DNA of 42,285 bases from contig JAQTOZ010000004.1 of assembly GCA_028713205.1 (NCBI GenBank), positions 1 through 42,285 of the forward strand. The letters are read 5' to 3'. Origin of the DNA: Candidatus Omnitrophota bacterium (lineage in GTDB: Bacteria; Omnitrophota; Omnitrophia; Omnitrophales; Aquincolibacteriaceae). Positions 27,579-37,465 of this stretch are shown here, in pieces; position 1 is the first letter of the stretch, and every line of letters begins with the position of its first letter. The notes beneath the pieces were generated by a model. The model did not search any database. It saw only the letters and a list, made by a program, of their open reading frames with translations, and was not told the origin of the DNA. A program made the position numbers and the translations under genes.

Positions 27579-27747
27579 GTTGATAGCTTTTTCGCGTTTC
27601 GTTGCCGAAATCCGGCGTATCCATCACGTGGTTTAATTCCCCTTTGAGGGAAATGAGGCTGTGGGCGTTTCACGACAAGATAGGATAGCGCTGCGAAATG
27701 ACCGGGACAATATAAATGTTCTCCGTAAACCGTAACGGCGGGAGGGA

Positions 27748-30834
<3,087 letters not shown>

Positions 30835-30836
30835 GC

Positions 30837-31766
30837 TCAGTGCCCATGTTCATCATGAAGTTCTTCTTTCATCAATTCCGATTTCAGGTAAAAGCTGCCT
30901 CGTCCCACCACTTTTTCACCCTCCCCCAGTCCCTCCAAAACTTCAATCTGTTCTTCCGATTGCCTGCCGGGACGGATCTCCCTGACATGAAATTCATCAC
31001 CGGCTTGTTCATCCTGCACAAACACAACCGTCTTCGCTTCAAGGGTCTGGACGGCATCATGGGGGATCACAAAAACAGGCTCACCGGATGGCTCTTCGAT
31101 TTGCCCGGTCACAAACATTCCGAACTTCAACAAATGCTCCTCATTTTTAACCTGCACACGAATTTTGATCGTCCTCGTCGTTTCATCCACGCTCGGCGAA
31201 ATAAAGACAATGGCCCCTTCAAAATGTTGGTCGGGATAAGCCACAGAGCCCACCCTCACTTTCTGTCCGAGTTTGATTTTGGAGATGTCTTTCTCGTAGA
31301 CATTAAAACTCGCCCGCAACAAGTCGGGATCCGCCACGGTCACGATCGACGTCAGTTGATCGACGGACTCGCCCGGTTTGACATAGCGCGCCATAACGAT
31401 CCCGTGAATCGTTGAATCTAATGGAATGGTTTTTCCGCCTTTCGTCTCAACCGAAGCCAACGGCGTCCCTTTTTCCACGGTTGCGCCGATTTCTTTAAAA
31501 AACGCCTTCAAGATTCCCGGCTCCGGCGACGTCACATGTGCGACGGTTTCCGTTTCCTTCGCAATTTCGCCGGACACCTCGATGAAGTCCCGAAACGGCT
31601 GCGCATGGACCGGAAGGACCTCGAAGTCAATTAACTTCCGGGATGCCTCGGACATACGGACGATGCCTTCCTCGTCGTGTTCCGGCTCCGTGTGAATGTC
31701 CTTCTTCCCGCATCCGCAACCGGTCACCATGACCGTTACGAAACATAGTATGATGAAGATCCTCAT
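30837..31766 (-). CDS. czcB: Periplasmic adaptor (CzcB/CusB-like lipoprotein)
   Basis: The 309-residue product has a lipobox VTGC at about 14-17, a His/Glu-rich start to the mature chain, barrel-sandwich halves (PEPGILKAFFKEIGATVEKG and HGIVMARYVKPGESVDQL) and the adaptor beta-barrel. The alpha-hairpin is missing or very short, as in some CzcB-like adaptors. It bridges the pump and the outer-membrane channel. GGAAGGAG precedes the ATG, which overlaps the czcC stop (ATGA). Confidence 0.88.
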   Translation of the reverse strand: MRIFIILCFVTVMVTGCGCGKKDIHTEPEHDEEGIVRMSEASRKLIDFEVLPVHAQPFRDFIEVSGEIAKETETVAHVTSPEPGILKAFFKEIGATVEKGTPLASVETKGGKTIPLDSTIHGIVMARYVKPGESVDQLTSIVTVADPDLLRASFNVYEKDISKIKLGQKVRVGSVAYPDQHFEGAIVFISPSVDETTRTIKIRVQVKNEEHLLKFGMFVTGQIEEPSGEPVFVIPHDAVQTLEAKTVVFVQDEQAGDEFHVREIRPGRQSEEQIEVLEGLGEGEKVVGRGSFYLKSELMKEELHDEHGH

Positions 31767-33028
31767 GGTTTGACTCCTTCCGGAATGGGTGTCGCTTGAA
31801 TGGCCCTTTCAAGGTCCGCCACTTTTTCTTTGTAATTTTTTAAAGCGGTAAAGTACGCAAGCCGCGTTTCTTTGATGGTCTTAATGTTTTCAAGATAGCC
31901 CAGAAAGGGCATTTCGCCTTCTTCGTATTGGATCGTCACTTGCCTTAAAAGTTCATTGGCCCCTTCCAGGGCCTTTTTCTGAAGCGCAACCTGCTTGTCG
32001 GTCAATTCGGCATCCAAAAATGCGCGGTAAACATCGAGGCCGATGTTTTTTTTCAGAGCTTCTAATTTGATTTCCTGTTTTTCTTTCTCCGCTTTCGCTT
32101 TTTTGATTTCACCGAGATTAAAACCCCAGAGCGGATAGGATGCCGATAACAGGATGGCGGTATCGTTCTCATAGTCTTCGGTCGTACGCTCGACGCCGAT
32201 GGACATTTGCGGAAAGACCGTTTTGAGCAGTGCCGCCCAAAATCCTTTTTTGCGTGTCGAAAGGATTGTCGTTTCATTTTTCAAATCGACGCGATTTTCG
32301 AAAGCCCGCGCTTTCATGTCCTGATATTGATACTGCAGGGGTTCGTACTCGAGCGCATCCGACAACTCCAGCGCATCATCGATCGAACGGCCGATAAAAA
32401 GGTTCAATTCCCCTTTGGCGGCCTTCACATCCCTTTGGGTAATGAGCAGCTCGTTCTCGGCGCGCGAGACCTCGATCCTTGCCCGGGTCACATCACTCTG
32501 CAACGCATTGCCCGACTGGTACCGGGTCTGGACTTTGGAAAAGAATTGCCGGGTCGCGTTAAGATTTTCTTCCGCCGTCTGGACGGCTTTTTCAGCGGTA
32601 ATGATCGTGCCATAAATCGTGATCACGTCCCTCCTTATCTCTGCCCAGACGAGGTCAAGATTCCCTTGGCTGACTCGATAGTCATCGCGCGCCATCCTTC
32701 CCCGGAGAAACCGTGTCCCGATCGGATCCAGAGGCTGGCGAATGGAAAATGAATCGATTTTTCCTTCCCGGATCTGTTTCTCGTCTTTGGCATGCTTCTT
32801 CAAACCGCCGATGTCGATTTCCGCCTCTGGGGACGGCAATGCCTCGGCCTGTAGCCATGCACCGTGTGCGGCCAAGATATCCTGTTTGGCCTCCTGCATG
32901 ACCGGATGATGCAGGTATGCAAGCCGCAAGGCTTCTTGAAGGCTCAGAGGTCCGTTGCCGGCCGGTTCAGCGGCCACCGGCCCGCTGACCGCAAGCATCA
33001 ATAGGAACAACCAACGTATATTTCTCAT
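31763..33028 (-). CDS. czcC: Outer-membrane efflux protein (CzcC/TolC family)
   Basis: The 421-residue exported protein has a signal peptide ending near AVSGPVAAEP and two outer-membrane efflux repeats rich in coiled-coil helix (LSLQEALRLAYLHHPVMQEA at the start; LEGANELLRQVTIQYEEGE-type segment in the second repeat). It forms the outer-membrane duct of the metal pump. The order czcC-B-A, all overlapping or nearly so, supports one transcript. Confidence 0.88.
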   Translation of the reverse strand: MRNIRWLFLLMLAVSGPVAAEPAGNGPLSLQEALRLAYLHHPVMQEAKQDILAAHGAWLQAEALPSPEAEIDIGGLKKHAKDEKQIREGKIDSFSIRQPLDPIGTRFLRGRMARDDYRVSQGNLDLVWAEIRRDVITIYGTIITAEKAVQTAEENLNATRQFFSKVQTRYQSGNALQSDVTRARIEVSRAENELLITQRDVKAAKGELNLFIGRSIDDALELSDALEYEPLQYQYQDMKARAFENRVDLKNETTILSTRKKGFWAALLKTVFPQMSIGVERTTEDYENDTAILLSASYPLWGFNLGEIKKAKAEKEKQEIKLEALKKNIGLDVYRAFLDAELTDKQVALQKKALEGANELLRQVTIQYEEGEMPFLGYLENIKTIKETRLAYFTALKNYKEKVADLERAIQATPIPEGVKP

Positions 33029-33058
33029 AAATAGTCTTTCTCCGACAGCTTGTCGCCT

Positions 33059-33508
33059 TTAAGCTGAATACGGATATTCAAATTGCAGTTTTTCGAGATG
33101 ACAGGTGTCTCTGCCTTTAACAAGCGTCACCGTTGCCTTAAATCGCGTGACGTCGTCGAGTCGGACGCTCCCTTCGAGATGTCCGGCCGTGCGCCCCGGA
33201 ATAAACAGATGTTTTGTGTTCCATAAATTTAACGTCCAGTTTTTACCGGAATCCGTAACGATGTCGACCGTTGCATAGTAGGAAAAATCCTTGGGCTCCA
33301 GATGATGATCGAAGGCATAGAGCTGAATCAGCCATACCCCGCCCTGCGGGATAGCCACAAATTCAAGATACCGGGGCACACCCTCGTTGATCTGCACCAT
33401 GGGGCCGCCGTGCGGTCCATGTTGTTCGAGCGTTGTGATTTGATGACGGAAGAATGAGCACCCGGAAAATATCAGTAAAAACAAGCAAAGCATAGACGAT
33501 TTTGTCAT
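33059..33508 (-). CDS. Small lipoprotein of the metal-efflux operon
   Basis: The product is 149 residues from ATG 33508 with AGGGGAA upstream; the longer frame to 33559 has no Shine-Dalgarno. The lipobox is LIFSGC. Just after comes a His/Gly cluster HGPHGGP, then a beta-rich domain. Genes like this are seen next to czc/cus systems and may bind metal in the periplasm, but the role is not established. It is 30 bp upstream of czcC. Confidence 0.65.
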   Translation of the reverse strand: MTKSSMLCLFLLIFSGCSFFRHQITTLEQHGPHGGPMVQINEGVPRYLEFVAIPQGGVWLIQLYAFDHHLEPKDFSYYATVDIVTDSGKNWTLNLWNTKHLFIPGRTAGHLEGSVRLDDVTRFKATVTLVKGRDTCHLEKLQFEYPYSA

Positions 33509-33568
33509 GCGATTCCCCTTTTTCGGACAGATTGATCCCGATTTCGGGATTAGAAGCAAACGATCCGT

Positions 33569-33871
33569 TTAGAGGAACTTCGGTGGCCGGAAAATCGCCG
33601 TTACCGGAGGCGTGATGGAAACATCCATGGCCTGGTCCGGATAAGGATGTTGAGGGACGAATAAATCATCAAAAAAAGACACGGACGGCGCAACCCACTT
33701 GTGATGCATCAAATGGCACATAAAACAGCAATGAGATTGGTCATCCTGCGAATGGCAAATCAGCACGCAAGCAGCGTCGTGCGCAATCGCGGGTTCAACC
33801 GCAACGCACTGAATGACACCGGCAAGCGCAATGATTCCAAGAAATAAATGGATTCGCTTTTTAATTTTCAC
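33569..33871 (-). CDS. Small exported Cys/His-rich protein
   Basis: The 100-residue product starts at GTG 33871. It has a signal peptide ending near AIA, then a cluster of CVLICHSQDD and HCCFMCHLMHHKW: five Cys and five or more His within 30 residues. The rest is Pro-rich. Being the first gene of the czc operon and exported, it is a plausible metal-binding or sensing protein. I do not recognise the family. Confidence 0.6.
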   Translation of the reverse strand: MKIKKRIHLFLGIIALAGVIQCVAVEPAIAHDAACVLICHSQDDQSHCCFMCHLMHHKWVAPSVSFFDDLFVPQHPYPDQAMDVSITPPVTAIFRPPKFL

Positions 33872-33878
33872 GGGATCC

Positions 33879-33911
33879 AGAATAGCACAAACGATTGTTT
33901 GGATCAGTCAA
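33879..33911 (-). promoter_or_regulatory. Possible promoter with internal palindrome before the czc operon
   Basis: On the minus strand TTGACT (33906-33911) is followed by a small palindrome CAAAC-4-GTTTG (33888-33901) and TATTCT (33879-33884). The spacing is 21 bp, long for sigma70 but reminiscent of overlong spacers at MerR-type metal promoters. Taking TGCTAT as -10 gives 18 bp. No regulator gene is adjacent. Confidence 0.35.
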
Positions 33912-34042
33912 TTTTTTTGAATCGATCAGTGCCCGGAATACAAAATTTCCCGGGATTTATCATGGCGAGAAGCCATCTCCATCGGCGATCTGATTCTGCC
34001 CTTCTTGCAGGCCGGCGGGCATTCGGCTCTTCAATGTCCGTA

Positions 34043-34204
34043 TCAAATGAAAAGATTGACGTTACCGTTCTCCGCATTGGCAAGGTCCATGGCCACCCCG
34101 CCCGCTTCGACACCGTCGATCAGCTCTTCCATTTTGATCCCCATGAGATCCATCGACATGGTGCAAGCGACCCGCCGGACTTGTCGATCACAAAGAACAT
34201 AAAA
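34043..34204 (-). pseudogene. C-terminal remnant of a DsrE/DsrF-family protein
   Basis: About 53 codons, without a start codon at the proper place, run from just after the aminotransferase stop to TGA 34043-34045. The translation has RRVACTMSMDLMGIKMEEL, then LIDGVEAGGVAMDLANAE and a final NVNLFI. This is the typical end of DsrE/F-like (sulfur-relay or peroxiredoxin-family-like) proteins. The N-terminal two thirds are gone. The fragment is in the same frame as the aminotransferase, separated only by TAG, suggesting a deletion that joined the two. Confidence 0.65.
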
Positions 34205-35272
34205 CTATAGAACATTGACTTTCTTCATCGCCTCTTGAATGCGGCCGAGACCTTCTTCGATTTGTTTGATATCGAGGGCATAACTGAGGCGAATGCGGTC
34301 CGGCGCACCGAACCATTCCCCCAGGTACGTGATGACTTGATAGTCTTGATAGAGAAGACTCAAAAACTTCCTCGCATTTTTACACTTGGGCAGAACGTAA
34401 AAAGCCCCTTCGGGCTTCCAGAGATCGAATCCCAGATTTAGGAGTCCTTCATAAATATAATCCCGCCGCTGGCGCCAAATCTTCTGCTGCCGGTGAATAT
34501 ATTCTTTGGGTGCTTTCATCGCCGACAGCGCCATGTCCTGTCCCACGAGATTTGTGTTCATGGAGGTATGTGTTTTCATTTCACACACCCCTTCGACCAC
34601 CGATTTGTCGCTGCTCCACAAATAGCCGACGCGGACACCGCACATGCAATAAGTCTTGGAAAAGGAATTGACCGTAATCACATGATTACCGTGAATATGG
34701 TAATTTTCGCGTTCATAGATCAGATCTTTGTACACTTCGTCGGAAACCACGTAAACTCCGAGCTTCTGCGTCACCTTTTCGATGGTCTTGAGTGTTTCGA
34801 TCGCTTCAACACGCCCCGTCGGATTGGACGGCGAGTTGATTAAAACCGCTTTGCACTTCCCTATCTTTTTTTTGAAATCCTCGATGTCGATACGGCCGTC
34901 GATAAGATCCGTAAAGACCGGGACCATGCCCGCCATTTGGATAATGGGCAGATAGGAATAATAATAAGGCCGCGGCAGGAGCACCTTTTGGCCTTTTCCC
35001 CACGAGCGGAAAATCAGGTCCAAGGCCTCGGAGGCCCCGTTGGTAATCACGAAATTTTCCGCGGTCGAACCCGGATACTCGTGAGCCAGCTTCTCCCGGA
35101 GCTTGATCTCGCCCTGAATCAACCCGTAGCGGAGGTCCCGGGTCAAATCGACGCCTTCGAACGTTTCTTTGGGGGGCGGAAGGTCCGGCTGCCCGGAGCC
35201 AAAACTGATTACCCCGGGGCCTTGCTTGCCGATAAAATCGGCGGGACTTTTCAATTTAAGAATTTTTGTCAT
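34205..35272 (-). CDS. Class I/II pyridoxal-phosphate aminotransferase
   Basis: The product is 355 residues from ATG 35272, with AAAGG about eight bases upstream; ATG 35293 has no Shine-Dalgarno. PLP-fold motifs are the ISFGSGQPDLPPP start, TNGASEALDLIF, NSPSNPTG, DEVYKDLIYE and SFSKTYCMCGVRVGY with the PLP Lys. The substrate (aspartate, aromatic or other) cannot be chosen. The C-terminus ends in KKVNVL and abuts the DsrE remnant. Confidence 0.88.
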   Translation of the reverse strand: MTKILKLKSPADFIGKQGPGVISFGSGQPDLPPPKETFEGVDLTRDLRYGLIQGEIKLREKLAHEYPGSTAENFVITNGASEALDLIFRSWGKGQKVLLPRPYYYSYLPIIQMAGMVPVFTDLIDGRIDIEDFKKKIGKCKAVLINSPSNPTGRVEAIETLKTIEKVTQKLGVYVVSDEVYKDLIYERENYHIHGNHVITVNSFSKTYCMCGVRVGYLWSSDKSVVEGVCEMKTHTSMNTNLVGQDMALSAMKAPKEYIHRQQKIWRQRRDYIYEGLLNLGFDLWKPEGAFYVLPKCKNARKFLSLLYQDYQVITYLGEWFGAPDRIRLSYALDIKQIEEGLGRIQEAMKKVNVL

Positions 35273-35341
35273 TGATAAAACCTTTCCCCTCATCCATTTG
35301 TGGCCATAACATCACCGAAACCGTCATATTCTCGAGGATGC

Positions 35342-35364
35342 CACTCAACCAAAAGGGTTGAGTG
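35342..35364. repeat. Perfect 9-bp hairpin beside the first tRNA-like site
   Basis: CACTCAACC and GGTTGAGTG flank a 5-base loop. It sits 17 bases 3' (minus orientation) of the tRNA-Gly-like end at 35381 and 50 bases upstream of the aminotransferase reading. There is no T-run, so it is not a standard terminator. Confidence 0.55.
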
Positions 35365-35380
35365 CTCGCCCTGCCGGCTC

Positions 35381-35412
35381 GGAGTGGGATACGGGAATCT
35401 TGAATCCGTAAC
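35381..35412 (-). other. tRNA-Gly 3'-end-like fragment (T-arm and acceptor 3' strand), possible att remnant
   Basis: On the minus strand the segment reads a degenerate T-arm (ACGGATTCAAGATTCCCGT) followed by ATCCCACTCCG, compared with the ATCCCGC-T-CCA end expected of tRNA-Gly. No 5' half of a tRNA precedes it. The same 3' end occurs near 37.08, 41.94 and 42.21 kb. Confidence 0.45.
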
Positions 35413-35481
35413 CGCAACTATAGAAGATGTAATGCATTATATTGATTCTTATTAATTTCGCTACGGTTTTCGCTACATGGA

Positions 35482-35632
35482 TTAGAGACCGCTTAATTTC
35501 AGCGCTTCCATGGGCCCCGATTCGGTCGGGTGTGAATAATAATCGTTCATCACCCGTTCGTCCATACATCCCGTAATTTGCATGATGTCTTTCTTCGTAG
35601 CAATGTCATATTTTAGGTAGTTGGAACTTTGC
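35482..35632 (-). pseudogene. Possible tyrosine-recombinase C-terminal remnant
   Basis: About 45 codons ending at TAA 35482-35484 read YLKYDIATKKDIMQ, then ITGCMDERVMNDYYSHP, then ESGPMEALKLSGL. This resembles the end of phage-type integrases, where a GH dipeptide precedes a Tyr nucleophile in a D-x-Y-x-H-P context; here GH is GC. There is no start and the upstream part is replaced by the YgbA-family gene in another frame. The match is by eye and short. Confidence 0.4.
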
Positions 35633-35948
35633 GCTCATAGACAAGATGATTAACAAGATGGCGGATGGCTGAAAGAGGATGCCGTACAAACATTCTGGGG
35701 CCTGAATACCGCATCACCATTATGATCCTTTGCCGCTGCTCCATCCTATAACAATGGATCGGGCACTTAGCGCAAACAGGCTTGTCCTCCCCGAATACGC
35801 AATTGTCCAACCGCGCATATGCATATCTTAAAAGCTCTGAGCACGGACCGCAGCAATCACGCCCCTCATAATCATGATTGTTTCCCCGGCAATAGATACG
35901 GATCATGTCTCGAAGTGTTTGTTTTTCGCGCAACAATTCGTTTCCCAT
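35613..35948 (-). CDS. YgbA / nitrous oxide-stimulated promoter family protein
   Basis: The 111-residue protein has the family pattern: REKQTLRDMIRIYC near the start, a C-C-G-P-C cluster, LLRYAYARLDNC, FGEDKPVCAKCPIHCY and MRYSGPRMFVRHPLSAIRHL. E. coli ygbA is controlled by NsrR and induced by nitric oxide; its biochemical role is debated. The many Cys residues suggest a metal or Fe-S site. It lies 17 bp after the hemerythrin gene. Confidence 0.85.
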   Translation of the reverse strand: MGNELLREKQTLRDMIRIYCRGNNHDYEGRDCCGPCSELLRYAYARLDNCVFGEDKPVCAKCPIHCYRMEQRQRIIMVMRYSGPRMFVRHPLSAIRHLVNHLVYERKVPTT

Positions 35949-35965
35949 GGTGATCGTCGAGAATC

Positions 35966-36421
35966 TTAAATCTTTTGAATGGGATATTGCTTCATTCTTT
36001 CAAAGATGTCGGCTCGTTCCGCATCATTGGCCAAATGATCAGTCATCGGATAAAGAATCGTTTCTTCTTTTTGATTATGCGCGCCAAGCACGGTCAGGAG
36101 CGTGGCTTCTTCAATTTCCGTACGCAGGTTCTGTCTTTCGACCTTCTCACGGATCGCACTGAGCGTTTCACGGATCTCTCGATGTTCCATCCTCATCACG
36201 ACCGTCGGTCCTGAATCCCGCATCCCCGTTTTTGCTTCAAAAAGCGGAAAAAGCAATTCTTCTTCCCATACGATATGCCGTTCGAGTCCCCATTGAAATG
36301 TTTTAAACGCATCGACAGCTTGCTTAACAGCCGATAATTTCAAAGTTTGGTAAGTGCGAAACAATCCATCTAAACGGTTATGATCATCTTGGAAATATTT
36401 TGAGATTTGCGGTATTGACAT
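35966..36421 (-). CDS. Hemerythrin HHE-domain protein
   Basis: The product is 151 residues from ATG 36421, with AGGGG upstream. It is a four-helix protein with iron-ligand pattern: DDHNRLDGLF, HIVWEEELLFPLFE, MRMEHREIRETLSAI and LGAHNQKEETILYPM. Such domains bind a di-iron centre and act on O2 or NO. Its place between an Rrf2 regulator and a YgbA-family gene favours a nitrosative-stress role, like YtfE, though it lacks the YtfE N-terminal domain. Confidence 0.88.
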   Translation of the reverse strand: MSIPQISKYFQDDHNRLDGLFRTYQTLKLSAVKQAVDAFKTFQWGLERHIVWEEELLFPLFEAKTGMRDSGPTVVMRMEHREIRETLSAIREKVERQNLRTEIEEATLLTVLGAHNQKEETILYPMTDHLANDAERADIFERMKQYPIQKI

Positions 36422-36466
36422 GATCACACCCCTTTTCAATTAAATTTCCATGACTCGCTTTCTTTT

Positions 36467-36898
36467 TTACCTCTTGATTTCGATTTCTTCATAAAACTCT
36501 ACCAACTCCGACAAACACGTTGATTCGAGGTTTAACAACAAACTTTGTTTGGTCTCTTCCCATGTGCTGTGGAGCAAACAAGGCTTTCGACAATTACATT
36601 TCGAGGAACCCAAGATACACGGCTCAAAGGTTTTCTCTCCGTCAACGGCCTTGATGATTTCCAAAATACTGACCTTATCAGGTTTCCTGCAAAGACGATA
36701 ACCGCCGCCATTCCCAGGGACGGCCTCAAGATAACCACCCCGAACAAGCGATTGAAATACCTTTCGTGCAAAAGACTCTGGGATCTTTGTCTTCCGGCAT
36801 ATTGACTGCGCCGTTTTATTAGACCCGTTTTCTACCGCCGCAAGATAAAGAAACGCCCGAATGGCATATTCACAACCCTTCGAGTAAAGGCGAAACAT
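36467..36898 (-). CDS. Rrf2-family regulator, NsrR-like
   Basis: The product is 143 residues from ATG 36898, with AAGGA nine bases upstream; the ATGs at 36916 and 36919 fall inside the operator. The winged helix has KGCEYAIRAFLYLA, a KIPESFARKVFQSLVRGG recognition region and a GNGGGYRL wing. Cys at 94, 101, 103 and 107 form the likely Fe-S site. NsrR senses nitric oxide through its cluster, which fits the two genes downstream. A direct link to iron or cysteine sensing (IscR, CymR) is the alternative. Confidence 0.88.
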   Translation of the reverse strand: MFRLYSKGCEYAIRAFLYLAAVENGSNKTAQSICRKTKIPESFARKVFQSLVRGGYLEAVPGNGGGYRLCRKPDKVSILEIIKAVDGEKTFEPCILGSSKCNCRKPCLLHSTWEETKQSLLLNLESTCLSELVEFYEEIEIKR

Positions 36899-36913
36899 AT
36901 ATTTCAATCCTTC

Positions 36914-36939
36914 CATCATGGATTTTAATGTCCATGATG
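36914..36939. promoter_or_regulatory. Palindromic operator, likely Rrf2/NsrR-like autoregulatory site
   Basis: A perfect 9-bp inverted repeat, CATCATGGA and TCCATGATG, is separated by 8 bases. It starts at the expected transcription start of the Rrf2 operon, where a bound dimer would block transcription. Confidence 0.6.
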
Positions 36940-36945
36940 CAATTA

Positions 36946-36974
36946 ATTCTACCCCTATGATTGTTATTTGTAAA
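36946..36974 (-). promoter_or_regulatory. Sigma70-type promoter of the Rrf2-hemerythrin-ygbA operon
   Basis: On the minus strand -35 TTTACA (36969-36974) and -10 TAGAAT (36946-36951) are 17 bp apart; each has five of six consensus bases. The start would fall at about 36939, at the edge of the palindrome. Confidence 0.65.
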
Positions 36975-37027
36975 TGGATACAACTCAGAGGAACCTGATC
37001 CCCCGCGCCTTATGGAGCGCTCACTTA

Positions 37028-37093
37028 GCAGGATTGCTGCAAGTTTTGGCTGGGATTAAAACTGGGGAAAAAGTGATGGAGCGGGATACGGGA
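37028..37093 (-). repeat. 66-bp direct repeat, copy A (tRNA-Gly-like 3' end plus flank)
   Basis: This copy matches 41890-41955 at 64 of 66 positions, in the same orientation. On the minus strand it reads a tRNA-Gly-like 3' end, a T-run (CTTTTTCCCC) and about 40 more bases of shared flank. The differences are at the base before GATGG and in GCGGGA versus GCGGTA. Confidence 0.85.
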
Positions 37094-37099
37094 TCCCGC
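37077..37099 (-). other. tRNA-Gly acceptor-stem mini-hairpin or palindromic junction
   Basis: On the minus strand, GCGGGAT-CCCGT-ATCCCGC-TCCA: a 7-bp perfect stem, a 5-base loop and a TCCA tail. This is the acceptor stem of a tRNA-Gly with everything between it and the 3' half of the T-stem missing. An equal description is a 10-bp palindrome (CGGGATCCCG) where two copies of the site meet head to head. Confidence 0.45.
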
Positions 37100-37465
37100 A
37101 TACCCCATTTTTTAAGTGGAAGAACTGCAATAAGTTACAAACAGACGATCCTTAAATTAAAAAAACCTACCACCTAATTATGTGAACACTATTGAGTTTC
37201 AGCTAAACTCCCCCGCCTGGCCGACTTTCGGAGTTGGTTGGTGACTTCGGGCGAGGTGGAAAGCCTCAAGATTCTGACAAAAGAACTTCCATTGATTATT
37301 TCTTAATTGCTCATATGCCCAGGCTCTACATAGCGGAGTGCTTCACATAATAGATAAAAAGCAACACGGGCCAGGAAAAATCTAGAAGCCCTGTATAGAA
37401 ACATCTGGATTACGGCCGTAATCGTCGGCCACGGTAATAGCATACCACCCGTCGAGACACTTCCC
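37100..37465. other. Intergenic stretch with no recognised gene
   Basis: Apart from the repeat at its left edge, I see only short frames without Shine-Dalgarno sites or family motifs. It separates the nitrosative-stress module from the GH130 gene. Confidence 0.5.

Noticed and set aside
35345-35569. Minus-strand frame of 74 codons between the aminotransferase and YgbA-family genes
   Set aside because: It reads across the hairpin and tRNA-like fragment and competes with the integrase-like remnant frame, which has better resemblance to a family.
36974-37177. + strand frame of 67 codons covering copy A of the direct repeat
   Set aside because: It has no Shine-Dalgarno, no homologous frame continues in copy B, and it is explained by the repeat.
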